A stretch of 64,000 nt of DNA from Lachnospiraceae bacterium (GCA_009774175.1 VSNG01000012.1:27410-91409); one strand, 5' to 3'. Positions 1 to 9,592 are shown, counted from the first letter of the stretch. Notes: generated by a model not told the origin, from the sequence alone. Program-made: numbers and translations.

Positions 1-1986
1 CCCTACGGCGGCGACTACAATCCGGAACAGTGGCCTGAAGAAACCTGGGAAGAGGACATGCGCCTGTTAAAGCTGGCCCACATCGACATTGTCACCCTGA
101 ACGTTTTCAGCTGGGCATCCTTACAGTCTGACGACGACGTTTACCACTTTGAGAAGCTGGACAAAATTATGGAGCTGGTGCAAAAGCATGGATTAAACGT
201 ATGCATGGCCACCTCCACCGGGGCGCATCCTGCCTGGATGGCAAGAAAGCATCCCGACATCCTGCGGGTGGATCACAGCGGCATGAAACACAAATTCGGC
301 GCCCGCCACAACTCCTGTCCCAACAGTCCCACTTACCGAAAATATGCGCCTGCGCTGGCGGCAAAACTGGCGGATCGCTATAAAAAGTATGACAATATCG
401 CAGCCTGGCATATTTCCAACGAGTACGGCGGAGAGTGCTACTGCGAAAATTGTGAAAAGAAATTCCGCGAATGGCTGCGTGCCCGATACAAAACCATAGA
501 GGAGGTAAACCGGGTCTGGAACACCGCTTTCTGGGGACACACCTTTTATGACTTTGAGGACATTGTTCTTCCGAATCTTCTGTCTGAGCACATGGACGGC
601 GGCCGCACCTGTTTTCAGGGCATCACTCTGGATTACCGGCGTTTTAATTCCGAAAGCATCCTGAACGCATACCGGCTGGAATACGACGCCATCCACGCCA
701 TTACTCCCGACATCCCCATCACCACAAATCTGATGGGCGCCTATCAGCCTCTGGATTACCAGATGTGGGGAAAATATATGGATTTCATTTCCTGGGACAA
801 CTACCCTGCCAATGATGCGCCTATAGAAAGCACGGCAATGCGGCATGACCTGATGCGGGGCCTGAAACAGGGAAAGCCTTTCGCGCTTATGGAACAGACC
901 CCCTCCGTCACCAACTGGCTTCCCTGCAATATGCTCAAACGTCCCGGCGTCATGCGTCTTTGGAGCTACCAGGCGGTGGCCCACGGCGCAGATACGGTGA
1001 TGTTCTTTCAGATGAAGCGCAGTATCGGCGCCTGCGAAAAGTACCACGGGGCCGTGATCGACCACGCTGGACACGAAAACACAAGAGTATTCCGTGAGGT
1101 GGCACAGCTGGGCGCGGAGCTTGACGCATTAGGCGCACAGACGCTGGGCGCAAGAAGCGATGCCAAAACGGCCATCCTCTTTGACTGGGACAACTGGTGG
1201 GCTGTCTCCTGTTCCGCCGGCCCCACGGTCTATCTGGACTACTGCGACGAAGTGCAGCGCTGTTACAAGGCTCTGTTTGATCAGAATATTCCCGTGGACA
1301 TGATCGGTGTGGAAGACGATCTTTCCAGATACGATCTGGTAATCGCGCCCGTGCTCTACATGGTGAAAACAGGATATGATGAGAAGATCCGCAGCTATGT
1401 CAAAAGCGGCGGCCGTTTCCTGACCACCTTTTTCAGCGGCTATGTGGACGAACACGATCTGGTGACTGTAGGCGGCTATCCCGGCAGACTGCGGGACATC
1501 CTTGGCATCTGGGTAGAGGAAGAGGACGCCCTTCCCGCGGACATGCATAATCATTTCCGCTATCAGGACAAAACCTATCCCGCATCCATGCTCTGCGACC
1601 TTTTACATACAGAAGGCGCCGAAGCGCTCGCTTTCTACGAGGAAGATTTCTATGCGGGCATGCCCGTGCTTACGAAAAACGCTTTCGGAAAAGGCTTCGG
1701 CTATTATGTGGCAACCCGGTCAAGCGATGAATTTTACCGACAGTTTCTCGGGGAAATTTGTAAAGATTCCGGCATTATGCCTGTTATGGACACGCCGGAC
1801 GGCGTGGAGGTGACCAGAAGGGTCAATGAAAAAGGCGTCTTTGTCTTTCTGCTTAATCATAGGGATGACGACTATACGGCCGTTCTGCCTTTTGGAGGGG
1901 CCAATCTGCTTGACGGAAAAAACTATAAAACCGGCGACACGCTGATCCTTGCGGGAAAAGATGCGGCAATTGTGAAACTACAATAA
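1..1986 (+). CDS. Beta-galactosidase, GH42 family (5' end outside window)
   Basis: The reading frame is open from base 1, so the true start lies upstream; 661 codons are visible. The first residues (PYGGDYNPEQWP) are the typical GH42 N-terminus, so only about ten residues are probably missing. GH42 enzymes hydrolyse terminal beta-galactosides in the cytoplasm. The expected acid/base Glu is in HISNEYGGE (bases 421-423) and the nucleophile Glu in ALMEQTPS (bases 892-894). A Cys cluster (CPNSP, then CYCENC) resembles the zinc site of many GH42 trimers. The middle looks like the trimerisation domain and the end like the small C-terminal beta domain. No signal peptide is visible. The gene is convergent with the next one; their ends overlap by 9 bp. 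Family assignment is firm; the natural substrate is not. Confidence 0.93.
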   Translation, partial: PYGGDYNPEQWPEETWEEDMRLLKLAHIDIVTLNVFSWASLQSDDDVYHFEKLDKIMELVQKHGLNVCMATSTGAHPAWMARKHPDILRVDHSGMKHKFGARHNSCPNSPTYRKYAPALAAKLADRYKKYDNIAAWHISNEYGGECYCENCEKKFREWLRARYKTIEEVNRVWNTAFWGHTFYDFEDIVLPNLLSEHMDGGRTCFQGITLDYRRFNSESILNAYRLEYDAIHAITPDIPITTNLMGAYQPLDYQMWGKYMDFISWDNYPANDAPIESTAMRHDLMRGLKQGKPFALMEQTPSVTNWLPCNMLKRPGVMRLWSYQAVAHGADTVMFFQMKRSIGACEKYHGAVIDHAGHENTRVFREVAQLGAELDALGAQTLGARSDAKTAILFDWDNWWAVSCSAGPTVYLDYCDEVQRCYKALFDQNIPVDMIGVEDDLSRYDLVIAPVLYMVKTGYDEKIRSYVKSGGRFLTTFFSGYVDEHDLVTVGGYPGRLRDILGIWVEEEDALPADMHNHFRYQDKTYPASMLCDLLHTEGAEALAFYEEDFYAGMPVLTKNAFGKGFGYYVATRSSDEFYRQFLGEICKDSGIMPVMDTPDGVEVTRRVNEKGVFVFLLNHRDDDYTAVLPFGGANLLDGKNYKTGDTLILAGKDAAIVKLQ

Positions 1987-3582
1987 ACTGTCAAGCACCC
2001 CTCTGATCCCCTGCTCCTCGTACAATTGCTTATAGGCAGCAACCTCGCCGCGGATCAGCTCGTCGATCACACGCATGCCAAGAAGCTCCACCGGCGCCTT
2101 ATCATCGGTCATGATGCGGCCGCCCGCCTCATAGGCGGAAAGATTTTCAGAGACAAGATTCATCATGGCAAGGAGGCTTTCATCCGTGACGGCCTCCTTA
2201 TGCTTTTGCATATTTTCAAGCATATGGGGATTATTGGAGGCAAAAAGCTCCCTGTTGGTGGTTCCTCGCACGTCCACCGTATAGACCTCCCCGAACACGC
2301 TGCTTATGGTATCCGCCAGATAAGCGTTTATGCTGTCCTCGCCGCTTCCGCGCATGTTCATATTGACCACCATCACGCCGTCCTCCGTCAGGTGATCCCG
2401 CACCAGCGTAAAAAATTCTGCGGAAGACATCTGAAAGGGAATCGTAATATCCTGATAGGCGTCCACCATAATCACATCGTACCTGCCCTCAATCGCATTC
2501 AGATAGGCTCTGCCGTCGTAAGTAGTGACCTTCACATCCTCCGGCAGTTCAAAATATTCTCTGGCAAGCTCCGTAATCTTCTCGTCAATTTCTACGCCCT
2601 CTATGGGCATGTTTCCATAGTATGCCCGGCACTGGTGGGCGTAAGTGCCTGTCCCCATCCCCAGAATCAGGGTATTGCAGTCCGCCGGATTTTCCCTTCC
2701 TGTCATAAGAGGCGCCGCCATGGCATAGTCGTAATACATACCCGTCAGTCCCTCCTCCTTTACCAGCACGGACTGTACCCCAAACAAAACGTTTGTCGAT
2801 AATATGACATTCTTGTCATTTTCTTTCACCTGTAAATAGTTATAAACGGACTCTCCCTCATAGGCAAGGTCGCTCTCCCAGAAGGCAAAGCTGTCGGAGG
2901 CCCCGAAAATACAGCACAGGACAAACAGAACCGCCGACGCAGCGCTCTTTTTCAGTCCGCTTTTTTTGCTGACAAAATATACGATACCGAGGGTCAGCAG
3001 GATCGCCGCAAAAATCAGAAACGTAACGGAAGTGCCCACCGCCGGAATTGAAACGAAGGTGGGAACAAAGGTGCCGATAATGCTGCCGATGGTGTTAAAG
3101 GCATTCAGCGTTCCCACTATACTGCCGCTGTCCTCCAGACTGTCCACCGTGTATTTCGCCAGCGACGGCGTCACCGTACCCAGCAGAAACAGCGGAAAGA
3201 CAAAGATCACCATACAGGCCGCGAAAGCCGCCCAGATCAGGAAATTCGTATTCACCGTAAAAATCAGAAGCGCCGAAATGCCGAGGACAATGTACTTCCC
3301 CACCACCGGAATCGCCGCGATCCAGACGCCGGCAATCAAAATACGGGTATACAGCCTGTCCGGGCTGGGATTTTTGTCCGCGCTCTTTCCCCCGTAAATA
3401 TTACCAAGAGCCATGGCGATCATAATGGTGCCGATAATGATTGTCCACACGATCTGAGAGGAACTGAAATAGGGAGCAAGCAGTCTGCTCGCTCCCAGTT
3501 CCACAGCCATTACGGACATTCCCGCAAAAAACTCCGTCAGGTACAGGAACAGTTTATTTTTCAAAACAGGCGTCGTCTGCAT
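1978..3582 (-). CDS. Membrane-fused spermidine synthase-like protein
   Basis: 534 aa. The N-terminal ~210 residues are strongly hydrophobic with about six membrane segments (for example FLYLTEFFAGMSVMAVELGA, then IVWTIIIGTIMIAMALG). The C-terminal part is a Rossmann methyltransferase/aminopropyltransferase-like domain: glycine-rich LILGMGTGTYAHQ, acidic end of strand 2 (IEGVEIDEKI) and MVDAYQD at the expected catalytic position. This architecture is known for SpeE-like proteins with an integral membrane domain. Whether it transfers aminopropyl groups to a polyamine or acts on another substrate cannot be told from sequence. It is a single gene on the minus strand and its 3' end overlaps the GH42 gene tail to tail. 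No other polyamine gene is nearby. Confidence 0.82.
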   Translation of the reverse strand: MQTTPVLKNKLFLYLTEFFAGMSVMAVELGASRLLAPYFSSSQIVWTIIIGTIMIAMALGNIYGGKSADKNPSPDRLYTRILIAGVWIAAIPVVGKYIVLGISALLIFTVNTNFLIWAAFAACMVIFVFPLFLLGTVTPSLAKYTVDSLEDSGSIVGTLNAFNTIGSIIGTFVPTFVSIPAVGTSVTFLIFAAILLTLGIVYFVSKKSGLKKSAASAVLFVLCCIFGASDSFAFWESDLAYEGESVYNYLQVKENDKNVILSTNVLFGVQSVLVKEEGLTGMYYDYAMAAPLMTGRENPADCNTLILGMGTGTYAHQCRAYYGNMPIEGVEIDEKITELAREYFELPEDVKVTTYDGRAYLNAIEGRYDVIMVDAYQDITIPFQMSSAEFFTLVRDHLTEDGVMVVNMNMRGSGEDSINAYLADTISSVFGEVYTVDVRGTTNRELFASNNPHMLENMQKHKEAVTDESLLAMMNLVSENLSAYEAGGRIMTDDKAPVELLGMRVIDELIRGEVAAYKQLYEEQGIRGVLDSLL

Positions 3583-3690
3583 ATCATTACTCCTTTATCT
3601 CATGTTTCCCTTATGGCAGAGCTTTTAACCGAAGCCCTGCCTTCTCAGTATATATGATAACCGTCTGTTTTACAATCTTGTTTTTCAGCC

Positions 3691-5247
3691 TTAAATACCG
3701 CCCTTTACTACCAGTATCTTATCCCCTGCGCTGATTTCCTCCGTAGGCAGCTCGTTGACCTCCTTAAGCTGCGACACGGGAACATAGTAGCGTTTTCCGA
3801 TATCCCACAGGGTATCTCCGGGACCCGCAATGCAGATCACCATTCCCGGAAGCTCGCTCAGCTTATTCAGATCCAGAGGCTCCTCCCTGATATCCGTCAC
3901 CAGTTCCCGGTTCTGTACGGCAAATACAATCACCTTAAACTGCAGCGCCGCCTTCACATCCAGTTCGTCGCTGTCAAGCATTGTCACCGTCAGCTGTTCA
4001 ATACTGCTTCTGAGCTTGTAAACGCAGGTTGGCAGAATATTTTCCGCCTCTATCACATACTGGAACGGCAGCTCGTTCACGGTGGAATAGATGGATCTCA
4101 CATTTCCCGCGCACAAATACAGCGTCGTCACCACAAGCGTTCCCGTAACCGCAATCCCGTTCTCCACTATGGTCTGCTCGTCAATCTGAATCTCACCCTC
4201 AGAATGGATCAGCTGGTACATCGGCATCTCCGGGTTCTGTATCCGCACATGATCCGCGATCTTGCATTTTCCGCTGCCAGCCAATAGGAGACTCTTCACC
4301 GGCATCTTTGTTGTCAGCGCCTCAATCTCCTTATCTACGCCGTAAACGTCGGAAATAACCTCAAGATTTTCCTCCTCATAAAGATGAATATCCAGATCCA
4401 GAACCGGCTCCACGCAGAATACTCTCTCTTCCCCGTCGAAATCCTGCCTTACTTCCACATTGCACTGTCCCAGATGATAGCGGATATCAGGGATCATGTT
4501 TTCCCGACAGCCGTGGCACTCGATAATCCCGGAAAACGGCACGGTGTTCTCGTACCACTGGGTTTTATCGTTGTCTCCCTCACCCTCGTAGAGGAAAAAC
4601 GCCTTCATCTCTCCCTGAATGGAAATTTTCTCCTCTAACGCCTTAAATTCCACATGATCAAAGCAGATATGATGCCACACTGTCTGGAAGATATTCGGCA
4701 GATTGCCGGTCAGCTCCAGCTCTTCCTTCAATCGGAAAATGTCCTTCTTATGAAGTACCAGCTCCACTACAGGATAAACGCATTTGCGGTATTCCACAGG
4801 CTCGTCGCAGTAAAGATCCACAGCCGTCTCACACTCAAGCTGCTCCTCTCTCTCCAGCATAAAGGAAATCACCGCCTGCACACTCAGTTTACGGGAATTA
4901 ATCAGCCCAACCGTCAAATCCTCAATGCGGCTCTCTGTCAGAATGGTGTCGTTATTGCTGACTCCTTCCAGATTTACCTTTTCTTCAAAGGGAATCACCG
5001 CCTCCATGCTGGCGCACATACCGTCCATATCCGTCAGATACAGAATCGACACCACAAGCTTCCCTTTCAGATTAACCGCATTTTCGCAGGGGCGGATCTC
5101 CTCCATAATGATCTCGCCCTTACTGTTCAACAGATAGTTCGCGTCCATCTTGTTATCTGAAATATTCACATCCTCTTCCAATACCATCTGGGTGCCGGCC
5201 CTGCCGTCTATCCGGTCCATATGTATCTTCTTTTTCACTAACTCCAC
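3691..5247 (-). CDS. SPOCS (DUF3794) repeat protein with C-terminal LysM
   Basis: 518 aa from a GTG start with a strong site (GGGAGGG) about 8 nt upstream. It has no signal peptide. It contains repeated ~100-residue modules with alternating short beta strands of the type VKGKLVVSILYLTD and VTGTLVVTTLYLCAG, matching the SPOCS/DUF3794 family of spore-coat-associated proteins. The last ~45 residues form a LysM motif (GPGDTLWDIGKRYYVPVSQL to NELPTEEISAGDKILV), which binds peptidoglycan or chitin-like glycans. By analogy with LysM-containing coat and cortex morphogenetic proteins it likely acts at the forespore surface; this is inference. It is monocistronic, with a divergent gene 310 bp away. Confidence 0.85.
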   Translation of the reverse strand: MELVKKKIHMDRIDGRAGTQMVLEEDVNISDNKMDANYLLNSKGEIIMEEIRPCENAVNLKGKLVVSILYLTDMDGMCASMEAVIPFEEKVNLEGVSNNDTILTESRIEDLTVGLINSRKLSVQAVISFMLEREEQLECETAVDLYCDEPVEYRKCVYPVVELVLHKKDIFRLKEELELTGNLPNIFQTVWHHICFDHVEFKALEEKISIQGEMKAFFLYEGEGDNDKTQWYENTVPFSGIIECHGCRENMIPDIRYHLGQCNVEVRQDFDGEERVFCVEPVLDLDIHLYEEENLEVISDVYGVDKEIEALTTKMPVKSLLLAGSGKCKIADHVRIQNPEMPMYQLIHSEGEIQIDEQTIVENGIAVTGTLVVTTLYLCAGNVRSIYSTVNELPFQYVIEAENILPTCVYKLRSSIEQLTVTMLDSDELDVKAALQFKVIVFAVQNRELVTDIREEPLDLNKLSELPGMVICIAGPGDTLWDIGKRYYVPVSQLKEVNELPTEEISAGDKILVVKGGI

Positions 5248-5494
5248 AAAAAAAGCCCTCCCTGCGTATAGTTACTATAAATCTATGCAGAGGACTGTCC
5301 TGATATGAATCGGGCAGGGAAGATTTTCTCCCTGCCCGTCCTAAGGTCTTAAAAAGAATCACCGTCCGTTGAGTCTGGCCAGCTCTCCGACGATCTCCCT
5401 GATACTGTTTTTGCATTCTCAATTGGGAAAGCCTGTCGCAAAAGCCTCTTTCATCTATTTATTATATTCTATCGGTTACTAGGCAATAAATTTG
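5248..5494. other. Intergenic region with a 10-bp inverted repeat
   Basis: Between the divergent SPOCS and CotH genes. The only clear structure is CGGGCAGGGA at 5311-5320 paired with TCCCTGCCCG at 5329-5338 (loop of 8). Neither strand has a T-run after it, so it is not a convincing terminator. A short minus-strand frame (5153-5422) overlaps the SPOCS gene and has no coding support. Confidence 0.5.
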
Positions 5495-5523
5495 TTGAAA
5501 CAAAGGATTCAATATGATATTAT
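5495..5523 (+). promoter_or_regulatory. Promoter of CotH/VTC/DUF4956 cassette 1
   Basis: TTGAAA at 5495-5500, 17-nt spacer, TATTAT at 5518-5523: a good match to a housekeeping sigma promoter, about 35 nt before the first in-frame ATG of the CotH gene. Confidence 0.6.
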
Positions 5524-5560
5524 GAGGTGTGTTATAGGAATGAAAGCATAAAAACTTCTT

Positions 5561-7318
5561 ATGCCGAATTTCAAAAAGGAGGGAATTTCCATCAGCGCAT
5601 ATACAAAACAGGCTCTGGCCGCTGTCGCAGTCATTGTGGCCATACTGGTTGTCTTTCCCCTTGTCAAATTATATTACGGAAAGCATCTGCTCTTCTCCAA
5701 AGAACCGGGTTATTATGATTCCCCCTTTTATCTCACCATTCTGGGCGGCGCAAAAAACACCGTGCACTATACGCTGGATGGCAGCGAGCCCACAACGGCT
5801 GATCCTGTCTATGACGGGAAAAATCCCATTTATATAGAAGATGCCACAAGTCGCCCGAATGTGTATTCCTTAAGGACGGATACGTCCACCGGGTTTTTGA
5901 CGGATCTGATTGACCAATATGTCCCCTGGGATCCCGCCAGCTATACGGTGCCTGAATATCCTGTTGATAAATGCACCGTTATCCGCGCTTCCCTGTTCGA
6001 CGACAACGGAAACTGTCTTGACTCCGTTACAGGCTCCTATTTTGTGGACTTTCAGGAAAAAGAAGAATACCAGAATATTTACACCGTCTCCCTCGTAACC
6101 GCCCCTGAAAACCTTTTTGATCATGATACCGGCATTTACGTTACCGGAAACATATTCGAAGAATTTTCAGAAAATTATCTTGGCAAAGAAGCTCCTCCCT
6201 GGCGTCTCTGGAACGCAAACTATTACAGAAGAGGGCGTAAGTGGGAACGGGCGGCCCATATCACGTTATTCGATAACAGGCGGCGCATCGTCCTCGACCA
6301 AAATTGCGGCATCCGCATCAAAGGCGCTGGAAGCAGCGGGTTACTGCCAAGAAGTATCAGCTGCTACGCCCGAGAGGAATATAACGGCGGCGACTATTTC
6401 GATGCGGATATCTTTCAAACCGATATTTCTTCCCATAAAATTGTGATATTTGGCGGCAGCAATGACAATACCTTCAAGACAAAAGACTGGCTGATCCATA
6501 CGCTGACCCAAAAGCTTCCCTTTGCCACCATGGATTTTATTCCCTGCGCACTGTTTCTCGACGGGGAGTATTGGGGCACGTATTATATTTCCGAGGATTA
6601 CAACGCCGAATATATCAGCGCCCATTATCAGGTTGCCAAAGACAATATCATCATGGCTAAGCGCGGCCATGCGGCGGATATTTTAGCAGAGGGAGTGGAG
6701 GAAGACCACCAGATCTATGACGAAATGTTTGACTTCCTTTGTAATAATGACATGAAAAATCAGGACTGCTACCGCCGGGCCTGTGAATTAATTGATATGG
6801 ACAGCTATATCGACTACTACGCCACAGAAATTTATATTGCCAATGCTGACTGGCCGCAAAACAATTTTGCCCTTTGGCGGACAAGGGAAAACGACGGTTC
6901 CCGCTATGGCGATACCAAGTGGCGCTGGATGCTGTTTGACGTAAATTATGGCGGGCCGGGCGTCGACTGTCTGTCTGACAACAATCTTGCGCGGGTTTTG
7001 AATGAAGATCCTGTTTTCGCCTCGCTATACCAAAACGAAGATTTCCGCCGTCAATTTGCCAGACGACTTCTCACTATCGGCAAAGAGGTTTTTGCGCCCG
7101 AAAAATGCAATCAGCTTCTGGATCAGTATGCGCAGATCATGAAGCAGCCCCTTATGGCCAGCAACAAACGCTTTTACATGGATGAAAAGTCCGACGAATT
7201 TGATCAGTATATACTCGATATCAAAACCTTTTTTGAAAAGAGATACGACGTGGTCTGGAATTATCTGGTGCAGAGCATGGGAGAGGAATGGCTTTCGGAT
7301 AATGGAATACAGAAATGA
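5561..7318 (+). CDS. CotH kinase family protein, cassette 1
   Basis: 585 aa from ATG 5561, or 575 aa from the ATC at 5591. An N-terminal membrane anchor (about residues 18-38, AAVAVIVAILVVFPLVKLYY) is followed by a chitobiase/hexosaminidase C-terminal-like module (YYDSPFYLTILGG, VHYTLDGSEPTT) and then the CotH domain. CotH signatures include GIRIKGAGSSGLLPRSIS, the DGEYWGTYYISEDYN segment, YIDYYATEIYIANADWPQNN and WRWMLFDVNYGG. CotH proteins are atypical protein kinases that phosphorylate spore coat or surface proteins outside the cytoplasm. The gene overlaps the VTC gene by 17 bp and DUF4956 follows, so the three are probably co-expressed. A second copy of this trio sits at 55717-59053. The kinase substrate is unknown. 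Confidence 0.88.
   Translation: MPNFKKEGISISAYTKQALAAVAVIVAILVVFPLVKLYYGKHLLFSKEPGYYDSPFYLTILGGAKNTVHYTLDGSEPTTADPVYDGKNPIYIEDATSRPNVYSLRTDTSTGFLTDLIDQYVPWDPASYTVPEYPVDKCTVIRASLFDDNGNCLDSVTGSYFVDFQEKEEYQNIYTVSLVTAPENLFDHDTGIYVTGNIFEEFSENYLGKEAPPWRLWNANYYRRGRKWERAAHITLFDNRRRIVLDQNCGIRIKGAGSSGLLPRSISCYAREEYNGGDYFDADIFQTDISSHKIVIFGGSNDNTFKTKDWLIHTLTQKLPFATMDFIPCALFLDGEYWGTYYISEDYNAEYISAHYQVAKDNIIMAKRGHAADILAEGVEEDHQIYDEMFDFLCNNDMKNQDCYRRACELIDMDSYIDYYATEIYIANADWPQNNFALWRTRENDGSRYGDTKWRWMLFDVNYGGPGVDCLSDNNLARVLNEDPVFASLYQNEDFRRQFARRLLTIGKEVFAPEKCNQLLDQYAQIMKQPLMASNKRFYMDEKSDEFDQYILDIKTFFEKRYDVVWNYLVQSMGEEWLSDNGIQK
5575..5583 (+). promoter_or_regulatory. Strong Shine-Dalgarno inside the annotated CotH N-terminus
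   Basis: AAAGGAGGG lies 7 nt before an in-frame ATC codon (5591-5593) and after the ATG at 5561. The 5561 ATG has no good ribosome site of its own. Either translation starts at the unusual ATC or this site is fortuitous. Starting at ATC would place the membrane anchor a few residues from the N-terminus, as in the paralogue at 57651. Confidence 0.45.
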
Positions 7319-7991
7319 ACTCAAGTTTGAGCTGTCCGACTGCGATCTGGCACGGATTAAAAACAGGCTGCTCCCGCTGATGCATACCGATATGCACCAG
7401 GGTAAGGACGGATATATAATCAGAAGCCTGTACTTTGACGACCTGTATAATACCTGCGCCGCCGAGAAGGAAAACGGCGTCCTTCGCCGGGAAAAATACC
7501 GCATCAGACAGTACGACAATAACCCGAATTATATCCGTCTGGAAAAGAAAACCCGGCATGGCGATATGTCCCGAAAAACAATGCAGCCCATAAGTCTGCC
7601 GGATTATGACGCTTTGCTGTCCGGCAATGCAGACCGCCTGTGCGCGATTCTTACACGAAACGAGGACGGTTTACTGGGAGAGCTAATTTTCAAAATATTA
7701 TATAGAAAGTTCGCTCCCAGGTGTATCGTAGCATATGAGCGCTTCGCTTTTACGGAAAGAACGGGAAATGTGCGCGTTACCTTTGACCGGAATATAGCGG
7801 GAAGCCGCCAGATAAACAGCCTGTTTGCACCCGACCTGTTTACGGTGCCGCTCATGCCGCCAAACCGTCATATTCTGGAAGTGAAATATGACGAACTGCT
7901 GCCCCATTATATTTTGCAGGCGCTGGACACCGGCCGCCTGCGCAGACAGTCCTTTTCTAAATACTACATGACAAGAGCCGCAATCGGCTGA
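7302..7991 (+). CDS. VTC domain protein (polyphosphate polymerase-like), cassette 1
   Basis: 229 aa. The start was chosen at ATG 7302 because MEYRNELKFELS matches the family N-terminus (R-x-E-x-K) and the frame upstream lies inside the CotH gene. VTC domains are triphosphate-tunnel enzymes; yeast Vtc4 makes polyphosphate from ATP on the cytosolic side of a membrane. The tunnel residues appear intact: NELKF, IIRSLYFDD, REKYRIRQY, IRLEKKTR, RVTFDRNI and ILEVKYDE. There is no membrane segment; membrane attachment is presumably through the DUF4956 partner encoded next. Translation is likely coupled to CotH (17-bp overlap). Polyphosphate synthesis is inferred from the fold, not shown. Confidence 0.87.
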   Translation: MEYRNELKFELSDCDLARIKNRLLPLMHTDMHQGKDGYIIRSLYFDDLYNTCAAEKENGVLRREKYRIRQYDNNPNYIRLEKKTRHGDMSRKTMQPISLPDYDALLSGNADRLCAILTRNEDGLLGELIFKILYRKFAPRCIVAYERFAFTERTGNVRVTFDRNIAGSRQINSLFAPDLFTVPLMPPNRHILEVKYDELLPHYILQALDTGRLRRQSFSKYYMTRAAIG

Positions 7992-8004
7992 AAGGAACTC
8001 CACC

Positions 8005-8679
8005 ATGGGATTTAACGACATCATCAAAAACTCGGTATTAAATACGTTCTCCACAACCGGCTTTTCCACCACCAACGCCATAATATCATTGGGCGTCTGT
8101 TTTCTGATGGCGGTCTACATTTACTTTGTCTACCGCTTTATCAGCCGAACAACCTTTTATGATAAAAGCTTCAGCGTATCCATGGCCATGGTTTCCGTTG
8201 TCGTAACGGGAATTATTCTGGCCATGCAGGCAAACCTGATTATCTCCCTCGGCATGGTCGGGGCATTGTCCATTGTCCGTTTCCGAACCGCCATTAAAGA
8301 ACCCATGGATCTATTATTTCTGTTTTGGTCAATCAGTACGGGAATTATCTGCGGGGCGGGTCTTTATGAACTGGCCGCTCTGCTTGCCCTTGTATGTACC
8401 ATGGGCATCCTGATCCTGCAAATCATTCCCGTGAAGACCAGCCCCTATCTCGTCATCATCAACGCCCGGGATAAATCCGCGGAAGCCGACATTTTGTCCA
8501 TAATTCGCAGGTATTCGCCGCGCTACAAAATTGATTCCAAAAACATCACCCGATCGGGCATGGATCTGATTGTGGAAATCAGGAGCAAAAAGGCAAATGC
8601 CCTGGTAGACGAACTGTCGGAGCTGGAACCCGTAACCGCCGCCTCCCTGCTCTACCACGACGCGCCGGTCAAAAACTGA
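8005..8679 (+). CDS. DUF4956 membrane protein, cassette 1
   Basis: 224 aa, with ribosome site AAAGGA 8 nt before ATG. Four or so membrane segments occupy the first ~140 residues (AIISLGVCFLMAVYIYFVY, SMAMVSVVVTGIILAM, then LISLGMVGALSIVRFRTAI). A small soluble C-terminal domain (about 150-224) resembles a ferredoxin-like fold. The GMVGALSIVRFRTAIK loop is the family hallmark and is nearly identical in the paralogue at 57648-58322. DUF4956 has no assigned reaction. Constant pairing with VTC suggests a membrane partner or channel for the polymer; this is inference. Last gene of cassette 1, converging with pyrD. Confidence 0.85.
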   Translation: MGFNDIIKNSVLNTFSTTGFSTTNAIISLGVCFLMAVYIYFVYRFISRTTFYDKSFSVSMAMVSVVVTGIILAMQANLIISLGMVGALSIVRFRTAIKEPMDLLFLFWSISTGIICGAGLYELAALLALVCTMGILILQIIPVKTSPYLVIINARDKSAEADILSIIRRYSPRYKIDSKNITRSGMDLIVEIRSKKANALVDELSELEPVTAASLLYHDAPVKN

Positions 8680-8710
8680 TCGGAACCGTCTACTCTACGG
8701 CCCCGATCAG
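8676..8710. terminator. Bidirectional hairpin between DUF4956 and pyrD
   Basis: CTGATCGG (8676-8683) pairs with CCGATCAG (8703-8710), with an inner CCGT/ACGG stem. It covers both stop codons of two convergent genes. There is no long T-run, so termination efficiency is uncertain. Confidence 0.45.
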
Positions 8711-9592
8711 ATCAGTTACATTCTCAATGTCATATTGTTTCATATAGGATTCAATGCCTTCCACAACCTCCACCGTGGCGTAGGGATTGACAAAATTCAT
8801 TGCCCCCACCGCTACGGCAGTGGCGCCTGCAAGCAGAAATTCAACCGCATCCTCCCCGCTGCCAATACCGCCCATACCGATAATGGGAATCTTCACCGCC
8901 TGCGCCGTCTGGTAAACCATGCGAAGGGCTACCGGCTTAACGGCCGGACCGGACATACCGCCTGTCTTATTGGCCAGCACAAATTTTTTCCTGTGAATGT
9001 CTATCTTCATGCCTGTGATGGTGTTGATCATGGAAAGCGCATCGGCTCCCGCCGCCTCCGCCACCTTTGCCATCTCCGTGATATCCGTCACATTGGGGCT
9101 CAGTTTCATAATGACCGGCTGCTTCGCCTTCTTTTTTACCTGAGAGGTAATGTCAAAAAGGGAATCCGCCTTCTGACCGAAAGCAATCGCCCCTTCTTTC
9201 ACATTGGGGCAGGATACATTGATTTCCAGCATGGAAACCGGCGTATCGGAAAGACGTTCCACCACTTCCAGGTAGTCAGAAACCGTCTTGCCGCAGACAT
9301 TGACAATCACTTTCGTATCATACTTTTGTAAAAAGGGAAGATCTCTCTCCATAAAAACGTCAATCCCCGGATTCTGCAAGCCGATGGCGTTTAACATGCC
9401 GCCGTACACCTCCGCCACACGGGGCGTCGGATTGCCCTCCCAGGGCACGTTTGCCACGCCCTTTGTAACAACGGCGCCCAATCTGTTCAGATCCACAAAA
9501 TCGCTGTATTCCATGCCCGAACCAAAAGTGCCTGACGCCGTCATGACAGGATTCTTAAAGGCGACTCCCGCAATTTTTACTTCCGTGTTCAT
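8690..9592 (-). CDS. pyrD: Dihydroorotate dehydrogenase B, catalytic subunit
   Basis: 300 aa, the usual length for class 1B PyrD. It oxidises dihydroorotate to orotate in pyrimidine synthesis, with FMN, and passes electrons to PyrK. Seen in sequence: KNPVMTASGTFGSGMEY at the N-terminus, INVSCPNVKEG (the active-site Cys of class 1B), VIMKLSPNVTDI, and the FMN-phosphate loops IIGMGGIGSGEDAVEFLLAGA. The start codon overlaps the pyrK stop (ATGA), so the two subunits are translationally coupled. No other pyr genes precede them here; pyrC is a separate unit 2 kb upstream. Confidence 0.96.
   Translation of the reverse strand: MNTEVKIAGVAFKNPVMTASGTFGSGMEYSDFVDLNRLGAVVTKGVANVPWEGNPTPRVAEVYGGMLNAIGLQNPGIDVFMERDLPFLQKYDTKVIVNVCGKTVSDYLEVVERLSDTPVSMLEINVSCPNVKEGAIAFGQKADSLFDITSQVKKKAKQPVIMKLSPNVTDITEMAKVAEAAGADALSMINTITGMKIDIHRKKFVLANKTGGMSGPAVKPVALRMVYQTAQAVKIPIIGMGGIGSGEDAVEFLLAGATAVAVGAMNFVNPYATVEVVEGIESYMKQYDIENVTDLIGAVE

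Noticed and set aside
193..1074. Long antisense frame across the GH42 gene
   Set aside because: A shadow of the GH42 codon pattern; no start signal and no recognisable domain.
5153..5422. Minus-strand frame over the SPOCS start and intergenic region
   Set aside because: Overlaps a gene in another frame and has no matching start or family motif.
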